Part shown: positions 10,501 to 21,670 of the stretch, in pieces
Position numbering within the stretch: position 1 is the first letter of the stretch
Layout: each line of letters starts with the position of its first letter
Assembly (NCBI RefSeq): GCF_905115235.1
Contig: NC_051850.1
Span: 26,537,010-26,601,009, forward strand
Origin: Hermetia illucens
Lineage: Eukaryota > Arthropoda > Insecta > Diptera > Stratiomyidae
DNA length: 64,000 nt
Reading direction: 5' to 3'
Notes under the pieces: generated by a model
The model's input: the letters and a program-made list of their open reading frames with translations, nothing else
What the model was told of the DNA's origin: nothing
Databases searched by the model: none
Program-made: the position numbers and the translations under genes

Positions 10501-13500
10501 GATCCAGGATTACACCCAGATACTTTACATTAGAGGATAGAACCAACCTTTGTCCATTCAAGTATCCTGGCGGTGAATAGCATCAGTTGCGTTTTTGTTG
10601 GGTTTATGCTAAGTCCGCATCTTGCAGCCCACAGGCACATCTTTCGCAACGCTCCTTCCATGATGTCGCTCATAATGGACAGAAACATCCCGGACACTCA
10701 CGGATATCACCAAGTCGTCGGCATACGCCACCACCTGCACCCCGCTGCTGTCCAATATACGTAAAATTTCGTCCATTACTATTAACCAGAGCACCGGTGA
10801 GATGGCGCCACCCTGGGGCATGCTTCTGTTCACAGCTCCCAACAAGTAGAACCTGAACGTAATACGCGACACAATCCCATCGGACAGCGCTCCGCAGCAT
10901 TTCCTTGACAGTGTTGTCTTGAGAAAGCCCCATGTGTTTAAATAAACTTGTTGACGAATCCCATGCCATCTTACACAAAAAAAGGAGGTGTGATAGGCAT
11001 CTTCACGACTCGACTGTAAAATAACTAATCAGCAGATGTTGCTTTTCCAATCTTGTAAAGCTAAAACTGAAAATTTCCACTTCAAAGCTGAGTAAGGAAA
11101 TAGTAGGTCTTATTATGCTTTCGATTCAGCGACGCACCTAAGTTGTCAATGAGCCGCGGAGTTCATCTGCCTCTTGTATCGCTTTGCCAAGAGAGCTGTA
11201 AACCCCAATTGGGGTACACTGCCATTCTACACAAGCAGCCACCTCCCTTGATTCTTCTCCCTGCTTGCTTGTACATGGTTCTACGCTCTTTACCAAGTAG
11301 AGTAACGGAAATCACTCCCGCAATCGGTTCAGATGAAAAATGAGATAGGCACGCGTCTCCCTTCATCGCCTTCAATATCCTTCAGAGATAACTCGGCACG
11401 TGAAATGAAGTGTTTAGTATGCGTAGAATGTCTTTCAATCTTACGGAATTCAAGGAATTTCTGACATCAAGCGTTACTAACTGTATGCTTCTGCTTGGTG
11501 AACAGCATCCCCGAATTGTATGACAGCATTCACAGTAGATTTCCTTGCCCAAAAATTGAACTGTCTTAGGTATAAGTCTCTGGCATCAGGTATCGTTTCA
11601 GCGACTCTATTCCTGACTAGCTTTTCGAGCAGTTTCCCGGTCGTGTCAAGCATACAACGTGGTCGTTATGCAGGCGGCTGCCTTTACTTATAAGTGCAAG
11701 CCTCGCTACATTCCAGCGATCCATCTGTTCCGCCTTAGGTGAACAAAGTTTCCACTGAGTTCAGATTTTTTGGGATACCAGCTTTTAACCGAGTCCCCAC
11801 GGATCCCGATTCACCTCATTGGCTTGCGTCACCTTTGTCCACCATACTAGTGGTCCATAGGTAAACACGGGTTTTATTATGACTTGGTATACATTACCCA
11901 GTATGCCGTTTGTGCTTTCAACATCGCTCTTGGGCTATGATAACCGTCTATTTGTTGTTTATTGCAGTTTCGATATAAGCCGATGTAATAAGCCTAATAA
12001 GATTTTCCCGATTGATATCCGTACTTTTTTCGGTATAGGGAGAGGATACCAGTCTCTTCCCCATGTGTCTTTCAAACAATTTGAAGGAGGCCAAACATAA
12101 TGGTCAGATTTCACTATGGATATGATTTCGTCCCGATTTTCCTCGAAAGACCATCTTAATCTGCCTCCCAGCCGTCGGTATATACATTTTCATTAGATTC
12201 TGCCGCAAAAGTGAATACCCTATTTTAAGAGCAAGAGGTAAACTTCATTTCACTCTATTCAATGACAGTCGAGTTCTCGAGTCGTCTCTTCTCATCCTGT
12301 TGTTCAGAACTGTTTGATTCAACTGGATGAAAAACTTGAAAAATGGCTTCTTAGAAGAATTTCTAAGGCCCCCTTTCCCGTTTTTGTGCTTGTTCTGTCG
12401 GGTTTCGTCAGTAGCTAGCTTTACTGATCATTTTTTTATACCGTGCAAATATATTTATCCCACCACCCTGAAAAGAGAATGTCTTATGCTCTAAAAATGG
12501 GGAACATTTCTCATTGGTGCTTATTTACTATTTCTTGTTCCTATATTGCTAAAAATTACATTAATTAATTTCTTTTGAACTTAATTCTTCTTCTAGGGGC
12601 ATGTGGAACGTTCCATATATAGGAAATTGTTACCTCGTTAAAAGTAATGTTTTCGACAAACTTAAATTTGATCACAAATCCTTCGATCCGGACATGGCCA
12701 TGTGCGAACATTTACGAGATGCGGTAATTATTTCCCTTGCAGATAAAGTAAACTATCTCAAATTTAATTTGATATGTAAATTTCGTTTTTAGGGAGTCTT
12801 CATGTACATCATCAACACGAAAACTTACGGCCACCTCGTAAACGATGAAGATTTCAACCTCAAAAATACTCGCCCTGATTTCTATACGTTCTTCACGAAT
12901 CAACGTGACTGGGAGCAACGCTACATTCACCCTGACTATGCTGAACAATTCAACCCGAATTTCACCCACAAGCAGGTAAGGATATTAGACCAAAAAAAAC
13001 ACAAATTAATCAAGTAACACATACTCGTTTTATTCAATGCTTTCAGCCATGCCCTGATGTTTATTGGATCCCTATTGTAACAGAAAAGTTCTGCAAAGAT
13101 TTAGTTGCTATAATGGAGGCTTATGGAAAGTGGTCGGACGGATCAAACCATGTAAGCACTTCACTGTTTAACGGCGAAATAAAAATGATTTACGCATTAA
13201 TCGAATTACTCTTCATTTTTCAGGATAAACGATTGGATGGCGGCTACGAAGCTGTGCCTACACGAGATATACATATGAATCAAGTAGGATTGGAGAAATT
13301 CTGGCTCAAGTTCCTACAAAAATACGTACGACCATTGCAAGAGTTGATTTTCGTCGGTTATTTCCATAATGTAAGTGTAAAAGTATAAATGCGCCAAAAC
13401 AATGAGATTTTATAGGCACGACTTAATCTTTCCACAGCCTCCACGAGCTATAATGAACTTTGTTGTACGGTATAAGCCAGACGAACAGCCATCATTGCGT

Positions 13501-13722
13501 CCACATCATGACTCTTCCACTTACACTGTCAACATTGCCTTAAATCGGGCCGGTATTGATTTCGAAGGAGGCGGTTGCAGGTTCATTCGATACAACTGCT
13601 CGATTAGAGCCACTGAAATGGGTTGGATGCTCTTGCATCCAGGGAGACTCACACATTTCCACGAAGGTCTCCAAACAACAAAAGGCATCAGATACATAAT
13701 GGTTTCCTTTGTAGATCCGTAA
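4515..13722 (+). CDS. Plod: Procollagen-lysine 2-oxoglutarate 5-dioxygenase (lysyl hydroxylase), 5' incomplete
   Basis: Thirteen exons keep frame: 4515-4654, 4714-4889, 4952-5116, 5176-5369, 5430-5561, 5623-5744, 5811-5912, 5976-6101, 12597-12723, 12793-12975, 13047-13151, 13224-13370, 13438-13722 (667 residues). The family is an ER enzyme that hydroxylates collagen lysines using Fe(II), 2-oxoglutarate, O2 and ascorbate; the N-terminal domain is a glycosyltransferase fold. Seen: the GT-type DxxD motif in LFTDSYDVV (about residue 47), HGNGPSK, and a C-terminal dioxygenase with HHD (His596, Asp598), His648 and Arg658 at the positions of the human LH3 iron ligands and 2-oxoglutarate arginine. 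It ends with SFVDP, as in the family. About 45-50 residues including the signal peptide are missing; no exon for them was found from 1 to 4514, so they probably lie upstream of the window. Intron 8 is 6,495 bases and contains two antisense genes. Confidence 0.95.
6165..6842 (-). CDS. Small secreted one-Ig-domain protein, oig-4-like, copy 1 (nested)
   Basis: Four exons on the minus strand (6744-6842, 6599-6670, 6376-6525, 6165-6323) give 159 residues. A signal peptide of about 21 residues is followed by an Arg-rich stretch ([12 protein letters not shown]), then one I-set immunoglobulin domain with Cys81, Trp93 (ITWYKDG) and Cys137 in DAGVYEC. The protein ends shortly after the domain with no membrane segment, so secretion is inferred. 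The family I recall is insect proteins annotated as immunoglobulin domain-containing protein oig-4, named after the C. elegans one-Ig protein. The start was chosen because the ATG opens directly into the signal peptide. The gene lies wholly within PLOD intron 8, antisense, about 430 bases downstream (in its own direction) of a second copy at 7276-8080. Confidence 0.9.
7276..8080 (-). CDS. Small secreted one-Ig-domain protein, oig-4-like, copy 2 (nested)
   Basis: Six exons on the minus strand (8017-8080, 7853-7956, 7714-7795, 7584-7651, 7446-7521, 7276-7358) join in frame to 158 residues. Seen: a signal peptide (21 residues, hydrophobic core [11 protein letters not shown]), a basic linker, and one I-set Ig domain with Cys80, Trp92 (ITWFKDG), Cys136 in DAGYYEC, and IDRRGFRTD matching IDRRSFKTD of copy 1. 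It is a tandem paralogue of 6165-6842 with the same strand and the same length within one residue. It has two introns that copy 1 lacks, after the AEG codons and inside the DAG motif. It is nested in PLOD intron 8 and read against PLOD, so the two transcription units could interfere or be co-regulated; that is inference. Function is unknown beyond the fold. Confidence 0.88.
8081..9109. other. PLOD intron 8 spacer, upstream of the nested Ig gene
   Basis: This A/T-rich stretch should hold the promoter and 5' UTR of the nested gene at 7276-8080. No clear TATA box, coding exon or repeat was recognised. Confidence 0.5.
9110..10980 (-). mobile_element. R1/LOA-type LINE fragment with RNase H (3' part)
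   Basis: Read on the minus strand from 10.98 kb: RT core with [11 protein letters not shown] and AYADD (about 10.7-10.85 kb), thumb region with SIIWWQAL and [14 protein letters not shown], an RNase H start FTDGSKM (about 9.95 kb), and a Cys-rich end HCRSCGEGS before the 3' UTR. The RT plus RNase H plan and motifs fit the LOA/I group more than RTE or CR1. Frames are broken between segments, so it is dead. The 3' UTR (9115-9300) recurs at 25635-25800. It lies in PLOD intron 8. Confidence 0.85.
10981..12120 (-). mobile_element. Further R1/LOA LINE debris in PLOD intron 8
   Basis: The minus strand reads as RT pieces: [13 protein letters not shown] preceded by [15 protein letters not shown] (about 11.6 kb) and, separately, a thumb piece [20 protein letters not shown] (about 11.8-11.88 kb). 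The order of pieces shows at least two overlapping or rearranged copies related to 9110-10980. The stretch 10981-11300 is too decayed to place. Confidence 0.7.
12121..12596. other. End of PLOD intron 8
   Basis: A/T-rich sequence ending in a good acceptor with a polypyrimidine stretch (TTCTTCTTCTAG, 12585-12596). No other feature was recognised. Confidence 0.5.
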
Positions 13723-13745
13723 TTTTATATCATTGATATTTTGGT

Positions 13746-13751
13746 AATAAA
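13746..13751 (+). promoter_or_regulatory. Poly(A) signal of the PLOD gene
   Basis: AATAAA 23 bases after the PLOD stop codon; position and sequence fit a cleavage and polyadenylation signal. Confidence 0.7.
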
Positions 13752-14950
13752 AAAAGCACTTTTATATGAAATTGGTGTGTTATTTTGAATGTCCCGCTCA
13801 AAAGTCTATTGCTACTGATAACACGTATATCCATAGTAGGATCTATCACGTTCTGATAAAAATCAATTTATTTTACTTTCAACGAAAGATTTTTTTTTGC
13901 ATTTTGTCTCTCATGGGATCAATCATGCAAAGAATCCGGAAGATTTAAATATTAATCTGAAGTATTTGCTTCATGCTATTCGTAATTTGCGTTACTAAAT
14001 TGAGGAGCAATAAAATAGTGCCTGCGTAAAGCGTTACAGGACGAAAAACTGTTTGATGATAAGGAAATCTCTCATTACAAGTGACAGGCAACTATCCTAG
14101 CTCTTTTCAATTTGTGAAGCTAAATGAGAGGAAGGACATAACTATTAAGTCCTGCTTTTTGCTTTTTTAACCATTCTTGTGCGAGCTTAATCAAGCATTT
14201 CGATATGTAAATTCGAAATCTACCCAAGCATGCTGTGAGCACTTGGTCCGGATGATATCTATTCCCAGGAAATTTGCAGTATATATTCAAGTAAAAAGCA
14301 GCATCATATTACTAAATTTTGTCTCACCCTTTAGAGGAATATAAAGCTGATTTCATTGGCGTTTTGTCCAACCAAGTGCTAGATGAGACAGGGATGTATC
14401 AAAATGTAGAAATTGTCGCCTTCTAGCAGGTGTACTCCAAAACCTTAATATTGAGCGCCATAACAATCCAGTTTAAAATAAGCGGGAGGCTATCAAACCT
14501 TAAATACTATCCGTATTCAGTTTCCCTAAATCTGGTGATTTAAACGATTCACCGATTATCGTAACCACCTCCATAGAGTGTCGATATATTCCTTAAGTCA
14601 GTGTGTGTATGATGTCACAGCAAAATGTGATTTCGAAAAAGTAACTTTATCTCGGTCGAGCAATAGGCACACTTTCCTATGCATTTATTTAACCAAATTC
14701 AACGTATTTTGATCAAAACCGTGAGACGTTTTCAAATCTCTATAAATTCTCAATTCTTCTGAGGGGCGGAGCACTGTCACTATATTACGTCGAAGATCCG
14801 GACAGGTCAGCTATAGTGTTCGTCTCCTTCCTTCATGATAACTTCCTCTGAACGTTCATTGAAACTTCGCGCTTGCTGTTGCTTAGGTCCTGCTAAAGCA
14901 TGTTCCGAAATTCTTGCAAACTTCCTGTTTATCACTGCTTTCTTTTAATC
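13752..14950. other. Intergenic, nothing recognised
   Basis: A/T-rich spacer downstream of PLOD with only short chance frames and no recognised repeat or motif. Confidence 0.5.
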
Positions 14951-15389
14951 AATGACTCACTGGCAGAATCTTCTGGTCTTAAGACATGCAACTTATTACA
15001 CCAAGACCCTACCGTTCTCCCACCTTCGTAAACTTCGCATACGCCTCATCGACAACACTTACTTCTGCGCCACTGCGTGGAGAGCAAACAGACTCATCCA
15101 CTCAATTTCAACTTTGTATTCAATCCAAACACCAAAAGATGGCTCGCAGAAGAAAATTGAAATCCTGCCACAAACTACTATATACAAGCATTTCGTAAAC
15201 ATCGAAGGTCTTATCGCACGGCCAACCACGTCAGTCAAGAATCACATAATGAATAAAATCCCGATAGGCCGACTGCTTGGCGCAAAACTCAAGGCCACAA
15301 AAACAAAGTTTAACGTGCAACAGACCTTCAAGCAGCTGGAATGGAAGCTCTTTGAACATACAGTATTTCGTAAGGTTCCATCCCACGTC

Positions 15390-16050
15390 CTGCGTAAGCA
15401 ACTTTGCAAGGAAATGGGGTTTTCAATCGAAGATGGTTCCGCACAGAGTCATGGTTCGTCCATCCTAACGCACGATTCTATTGTGTGGTAGCTGGCGCTG
15501 AGCAACCAGTACAATCGAACCAAGCTTGGTAGAATTCAAAGAACCACATGTGCAAATGCAACTGAGATTCTAGGGTTTTGCCCGGCAAACGTTCTTAATG
15601 TACTCTTCCATATATTCCCTTGGACTTCCACATTAAATACACTTCAGCGTGCAGTGCTATCAGACTACATGAAACCGAATGCTGACTACGAAGCCCTACG
15701 GTCACTCTGCCCTGGGTTCCCGGCCATAGGAACATGAATTGATTGAGCAGGCTAACGCACTAGTTAGAGTCTGCTCTTGACGGTCCCTTGGGGGCGCAGT
15801 CTGCACTATTTAAGAACCACTGCCTTTAGATGACGACGGCGGCATACATGCGCCAAGTCGAGGAGGAGTAGATTACAAAGACTGATCGCGAGCGCTTCTG
15901 GGTCAGAGGGGTGCAAACACGCACAGGATTAAGACGACAAATTCTACAAATACATGATAGAACGGCCTATTTTACAATGGGCTCGATTCGGCCATACTAT
16001 CAAATCGCGGTTGCAGAAGAAATCACTACAAAACTAGCAGCAAATATACC
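15390..16050 (+). mobile_element. R1/LOA LINE fragment (thumb and RNase H remnants)
   Basis: On the + strand, KLGRIQRTTCANATEILGF (about 15.53 kb) matches the thumb of the LINE at 9110-10980, and WVPGHRNMN (about 15.72 kb) is the RNase H motif that contains the last catalytic His. Several stops and frame changes separate the pieces, so this is an old, dead copy. The open frame at 14952-15491 is partly this element and otherwise unexplained. Confidence 0.7.
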
Positions 16051-17640
16051 ATTCAAACTTTTAAATTCGGGTGGATGATTCTAGACCCTAAAGATCTAAA
16101 ACTTCAGCAATACATATTCAGTGTTCTTGGACACCTAGATTTCGTCATCTACTTGATGATGATCTTTCCATTTCATCGTCCGATATGCAACATCACCTCG
16201 AGCACCTGGAATAAGTGTGTGTTTGGAAAGCGAGAAACCATCCTTCTGGGTTTTACGGTCCAAGCATGTGCCTTCAACACACATCTGGAGAAATTTGAGG
16301 CCATCTAGTTCAGGCCAGAGAAATACCCTGGGGATTCAAGTACGATTTCAGAGCGAATATCCCGAATGCAGTTCAAGCACAGACGCTACTCAGCAATCAG
16401 TTTCGAAACACAAAGAAGGGTGACAAGGCACCAATAGATTAGAACCCGCGGATCATAGAAACATCTGAAGCGTAGATAAAAGCTCCTGTTGATGTCCTGT
16501 CAATGTTGAATTTTCTTCATTCACATGCTAAAATCGTTCCCTCGACGAAAATATCTTCAACCGGGATCGGCAGTCCATTGGAGGAAATTGCAAATGTTCC
16601 CCTCTCATTTTTTTCTAGAAAGTTATTGACCACCACCACCACTAACTTCTTCACGCTAGATGCAGCAGCTTGATTTAATTGAACAACGTCCACATTCCAG
16701 CCGAGGAAAACTTCGTCACTCATATGTTTGTCCAATGAGCATGCTACTAGATTCAACGAAAAACCCAGGTAGACTTCTCGATTACAGAAGCAACGACGCT
16801 TCATTGCAGTTTGAATTGAACCATTTTTCTAGAGGTAGCACGCTTCCTACCGGTTCGGTTCGTGTAGTAAGAAGGAGAATAAATCCAAACAAACTGCTCA
16901 AAGGAAGCGTCTGAGGAGTTGCCTCTACTCCTGTCGAAACCGTTGTAGTCTTTACAAAAAATATAATAATTTTGGAGGTAAGCCCAAAACGACAAGCTCA
17001 TGGAGAGAGGTAGTTTCTCTCTAATTGTTCACGTAAATGGAGGATTCAGGGTTCCCTCCATTCCTAATAAGAAAAAAACTCTTCTCATCGCAGGGTAACG
17101 ATATGATCGAGCGCCGATACGGTATCTTGGCAGCAGCACTCATATACCAGCATCACACGTTCTGTATCGAGGTTTTTCAAATTGTGTCTTAGGGGCTCAG
17201 GACCGCTTACAAGAAAAACATATCCTCAGAACAGACTGCATAATATTAATAGTGCCAGCAACATTCTTCATCTTAGAAGACTTGCCCATTACACCTATTT
17301 TTTTCCTGGATTACTTGCGAATACGAGAAGCAACAGAGTACCATATCAAGCCAAAGTCCCTACGCGTGTCTTCCAGTCGCTGAAGTTACAAAGCAACTGT
17401 TAATACCTCCTTACATAACGATTGACGACAATCGCTACATCATCCAAGCCGATGTCAAACCACTGTGTCGATTAGTTCGCTGGAGCAGGCCATTTTACTA
17501 AAGACAACTTTACACACCAGTCGGAGGAAAATATCCAAATGGTCCACTTTCGGCTATCTGAGCCTAGCTAGAAGGTCCACTTCCTTCAATTCAAGCAAAT
17601 TTTAGTGGGGGAGTGGCTGTAGCGCTTTTGCCTGGTCCTA
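16051..17640. other. Unresolved spacer
   Basis: Short frames on both strands without recognisable motifs. A (CCA)n-like run lies near 16630. Probably decayed element DNA; nothing assignable. Confidence 0.4.
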
Positions 17641-17644
17641 CTCA

Positions 17645-18640
17645 ACCTCCGCCGTCAAGTGCCATTTTGCAGGAACCCCTATGGCACGCATACTAGCAAC
17701 ACCCAGTGCAGCACGCTAACTTGTAACCGCCTGCGTCGTTCACCGCAGCGATCAGCAAAAGAGGCAGCGAGGGTTGACATACCCGATGTGACACGGGGGC
17801 CCCCAAATAAAGAGGAAGCCTTATCAAGCGCGGCGACTAACCATGCGAAGATGGCAACTCCAATACCTTGTAGTGCCCCTGTTCTGAAAGAAAGCCCAGT
17901 CAGAATCGCCAGTCCTCAGCAGATGGATTCGGACATAAACCGAGTGCAAGTGCAGTCGATCGTCCTAGCTAGAGCCAAAGAGGAAAGGCTCATCGGGAAA
18001 TGCGCAGCAGTGGTAAAGCGTATGCGGTCGGTAACGATCTTCCAGAGGAACGTCAGTAAAGGAAGGAACTATTAGACCGCATCTCCTTCTATATGTGAAC
18101 GTGGAGAGCAGCGGAGGATGATTGGAGAGCAGAAACAGTCGCACTCCCCGCTGAGAACGCTGCTTGGGTCAAAAGGATCGCAGATAGTCCACTGCATAGC
18201 GCGGAAAGAGGGCGACGTGCCTGAAGGAGGTTTTATTGAAGTAGTTTCCAGAGCCCAAAAAAAAGAAGGTGAAAAACGAAAAAGGAAGCAATTGACTCCG
18301 CCGCCAGAGAAACGTCTGTCCAAAGCCAAGGAGGCTGCCAACCAAAATTCAGGAGCAGAAAAAACGAGGAAACGAATAAGGTCTAGACCGTCGGCTTTGC
18401 TTATTAAGCCAAGTCCTTAGTGAGATCCGCCACGGGATGAAACCTGAAAACAAAGGAGCAGAGACGTCTTCAATACAAAAAACAAGGAGTAGCGCAGTTC
18501 TCGTCGAACTGGGCCCGAAGACGACTAGCCAGAGTACGTTCTGCGAAGCGGTCAAGGGGTTATTGCGGGAAAAGACTCTTGTTTCCAGCCTAGAGCCCAG
18601 GTGCTCTAAAAAAAACCGGGATCTTGACTGCCATTGAAGC
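17645..18640 (+). mobile_element. R1/LOA LINE ORF1 (gag-like) remnant
   Basis: On the + strand three frames in succession read as the ORF1 of an R1/LOA-type LINE: a basic low-complexity region (PPPEKRLSKAKEAAN, 18.3 kb), SALLIKPS, then AVLVELGPKTT and FCEAVKGLLREK (18.5-18.6 kb) with the LEPRCS motif. This is typical of the middle of such ORF1 proteins before the CCHC knuckles, which are absent here. Frameshifts between the blocks show that it is dead. Confidence 0.7.
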
Positions 18641-19045
18641 ATTATCTGAAAGACCGCTCCCTGCTTTATGAAACGCTAGAGGGCCAAAGGAGGATGGAAA
18701 TCACGTCGGGAGTAGCACAGGGATCCATCCTATGGCCGCACCTCTGGAACGCTTCCTATGATAGTCTGCTGAAACTCGATATACCCTAAGAGTTGTGCCT
18801 GGTCGGTTATGCAGACGACTTTGCAGCACTTGTTGCCGAACGCACTGTTGAACAGGCGAAAAGCAGACTTGGCATATTGATGCCACAGGTAAGTGGATGG
18901 ATAACTGCTCACGTTTTCGGCCTTGGGCTGGAAAAAAAACCGAAGTAGTCATCCTGACTCTGCGCCCCATATCGATCGGCCAGTTGACTACACTCTGTGC
19001 GTAAACGCATTCACCTACCCTACTCCCAAAAAAACCCTTCAAAGC
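18641..19045 (+). mobile_element. R1/LOA LINE RT fragment joined directly to ORF1
   Basis: The + strand reads SLLYETLEGQRRMEITSGVA, QGSIL and VGYADDFAALVAERTVEQAK, the RT palm with the YADD catalytic box. It follows ORF1 remnants with no endonuclease between, so an internal deletion has removed ORF2 from its start to the palm. The frame fails after about 18.95 kb. Confidence 0.8.
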
Positions 19046-20431
19046 ATAATGGATTTTACTTCGTGGCTATCTACATCATGGTCAAGCCTCATGGGAAGGA
19101 GGGAAAGCAATAGCCACGTTGCTAGCGTCAAATGTCTAGAACTAAATTGGGTGTTAACTGGAAAGAAAAAACGCTCAGAATTCACATTCCAAAACCACTT
19201 CTGAAGTGAACCTTACAGGAATCTTTATGATGTATGGAACATGAATTAGAGCCGCAGGCAAAGCAACAGGTGGCTAAACTATTAGAGACCTTAAGAGACA
19301 GCTTTGTGTTAGTTACATATCATAGTTAGTGGCTATGGAGTTAGGTGCCATTCATATTGCCTGCGTGGTAGCGGATTTCGACTTCTGGTTGTAACCCTTT
19401 TCTCCCATCCCCGACCTATTGTAAAAGATCGATCCTAACGACTAGTCCTAAGGTATACAGACGACTAGTCCTAAGGCATACAGATCCCTTATTGCACAAA
19501 TGAGATGGGATCATCGATCAGTGAGTGCTCTCTCCTCGCATGTGCATTTGTTATGAGTAGTCTTGGTTTGCCCGTATTTCATTTGCACATCTTCCTCTTT
19601 GAACCATTTATAGCATTAAATACAACGGTAGCTAAAATTTTCACAAGGCCACACCACTGCAGTAATGCAGAGATATCCCCCGAGAATTTGCCTGCATATT
19701 TTTAAAAGTCCCTGGTGTAATGAAGTTCTAAACATCAAGTTATTTCCTTTTCTAGTCTTCCATATTACTCTTGTGTTCCATCTATCTTGGTGCATGCATC
19801 GGAGTTATGCAAAGAAGTGTCCATCTACAATCCGTAGGAAGATGAATTTCTCAACACATCAATAGGTAAAGGTCGTAAATCGCTACTTGATCTAAAATCT
19901 GGTCCTTTCCCACAAGGGCGATATATCCTCTCTGTCAATTGTTGCTTCGGGAACTGCTAATCGAATAATATTTAGTGTCAGAGATCCATTAATACCAGAA
20001 CACAGGCTCCATTTGGCAGAAGAGGTCTATGCATGCGATTTTTTTCAAAAATCCAATCTATATCAACTACGATGTCTTCCTGAAAGGAGTATTGATTCGT
20101 GGGACACTTTCTTTGTTATCAAATATATATTTCAAAATTCTGGAGCCACAGAGCACGTAAAATTCATTAAATTCACTCACAGGACAACTTAAAAACAGCG
20201 CTCTAATCAAAAATTACAATGGAAAGTCAACCTTGATGAATATGGAAGATATTTGAGGCTGTACCTTTCATTAGAGTACAATGCACGTCATATTAGGCGA
20301 ATTTATACCAACCTCATCGAATACCTTCAAGTGCACATAATATATATGGAAGACTCTCCACGTCAAGCTTGCAAGGAATCATAATAACTATACCAAATAG
20401 TAGCTAGTTCCGATGCACATCCTGCTTCAAC
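19046..20431. other. Spacer with one short tandem duplication
   Basis: No gene recognised. At about 19438-19483 the 23-base unit ACGACTAGTCCTAAGG(T/C)ATACAG occurs twice in tandem with one mismatch, a local duplication. Confidence 0.6.
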
Positions 20432-21089
20432 TCAACATAAACGTTGCAGACCAGGTGCAGGAGTGCAATGCGGAGGACATGGTGGGCATGGAGGGAAGAA
20501 TGGCATACTCGGTCCTGGAGAAACGTGAGGAGGGCATTCAGTGCATTGATAACTAGCAGCTGGCTTGCAATTGAGAGAAGCTGGACCAGTAGAATAACAA
20601 CAATATTCTTGCGGTTGAGGCACGGGGATAACTTGAGGAAGAGGTTGGCATAATACCGCCTGGCATACTTCCCTTGGTTCCGATACAAGTTTCTTTTCGC
20701 ATTTGACTTCTGCCTCGGGAATGATGACTGTTTTCCATGTTACCTTTGGTACTTTGAAACGTTGCTCAACATATGTTTTTATGGGTACTCGCGATATCAT
20801 TCTTTCTTCCGTTACAAAAGGGACCGCGATTTCTCTCATTCCGTTAATCAGTTTCGGCTCCCGACGAATAGTCCGCACGTAAATTACCTTCTTCCGAACA
20901 CAGATATATGGGGGCTGTTGAACAGTTATCGACCTCTGGGCCAGCTCTGGTCCCGGCTCCGGTTGAGCCATTCCCGGGAACGCAAAATGCTAAAAAGGAT
21001 AAGAAATGGAGGAATTCACAGGGCAAATTGTACATTAAATTTGTTACTGAAGTATTTTGCATTGGAGGTCGGGACATGAGTGTAGCCAT
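20432..21089 (-). CDS. Unrecognised protein with Cys/Pro-rich tail, paralogue 1
   Basis: Two exons on the minus strand are proposed: 21048-21089 (14 codons from ATG) and 20432-20989, separated by a 58-base intron with GT-AG ends; total 199 residues. Exon 2 alone is open for 179 codons from an internal ATG, so the extra 5' exon is inference. Seen: no signal peptide or membrane segment; a Val/Pro/basic first half (KKVIYVR, EPKLINGMREI, KVPKVTWKTVIIPEAEVKC), then ECPP, EYCCYS and LNCKPA, and a tail with PPCPPCPPHC. A second copy at 24477-25100 points the other way and is similar along its whole length. That proves selection on the protein at some stage. The VP-rich half is vaguely like alveolin-type repeats, which is only a resemblance. 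Family and function unknown. Confidence 0.82.
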
Positions 21090-21505
21090 TTTTTAAAAGG
21101 TCCTTATAATCTTCCTTTAAAGTTTCTACCACGATTTTAGGATTACCAAACAATTTTAACTTAAAATTAGTTTTTTCTTAAACTAGATTGAAAATTGATT
21201 AGAGAAATTGAAACTCTTTAAAATTTGACGCTTAAACTAAACAAGAATTTTTATAGTTCACCGAACTTCTTCCAATTGCATCTAAACTTCTAATAAAAAC
21301 AAGCGAAATCCCGTGATCCGAGGAAGTTTCTATCAAATTTTAATGCAGATCAAAGTATACATAAAATTAGGGACATGAATATTAAAGTGTTTTCAATTAA
21401 TTTATACATTGTAGCTTTGATGAAGTTTGGCTTATTTTCTCTAAATTTGTAGATCGACTTAATGGCGCGAAACAACTACCCGTCTATAAAGTTACAATTG
21501 AATGT
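21090..21505. other. Spacer upstream of paralogue 1
   Basis: A/T-rich; expected to hold the promoter of the minus-strand gene. No motif stands out. Confidence 0.4.
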
Positions 21506-21670
21506 TGCCTCCTACAAGCATCTTTGCCCCTTTCTTTAGCTTTTGTCTGAATCGGTATCAGAGGCAGCTCGTCTGGATCAGGTTGGCCACTTTCAAATCA
21601 CCATCTAGCATATCAAGCCATCGCTTCTTTATAGGCTTGCGGCTTCCCATCGACTTTGACTTTTCAATCA
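21506..21670 (-). mobile_element. RTE LINE 3' fragment
   Basis: The minus strand reads KKRWLDMLDGDLKVANL, the C-terminal signature of the RTE family seen at 737-1561 and 43.7 kb. It is a short decayed fragment. Confidence 0.7.

Noticed and set aside
20762-21079. 105-codon + strand frame
   Set aside because: It is the complement of the Cys/Pro gene paralogue 1 and reads no known motif.
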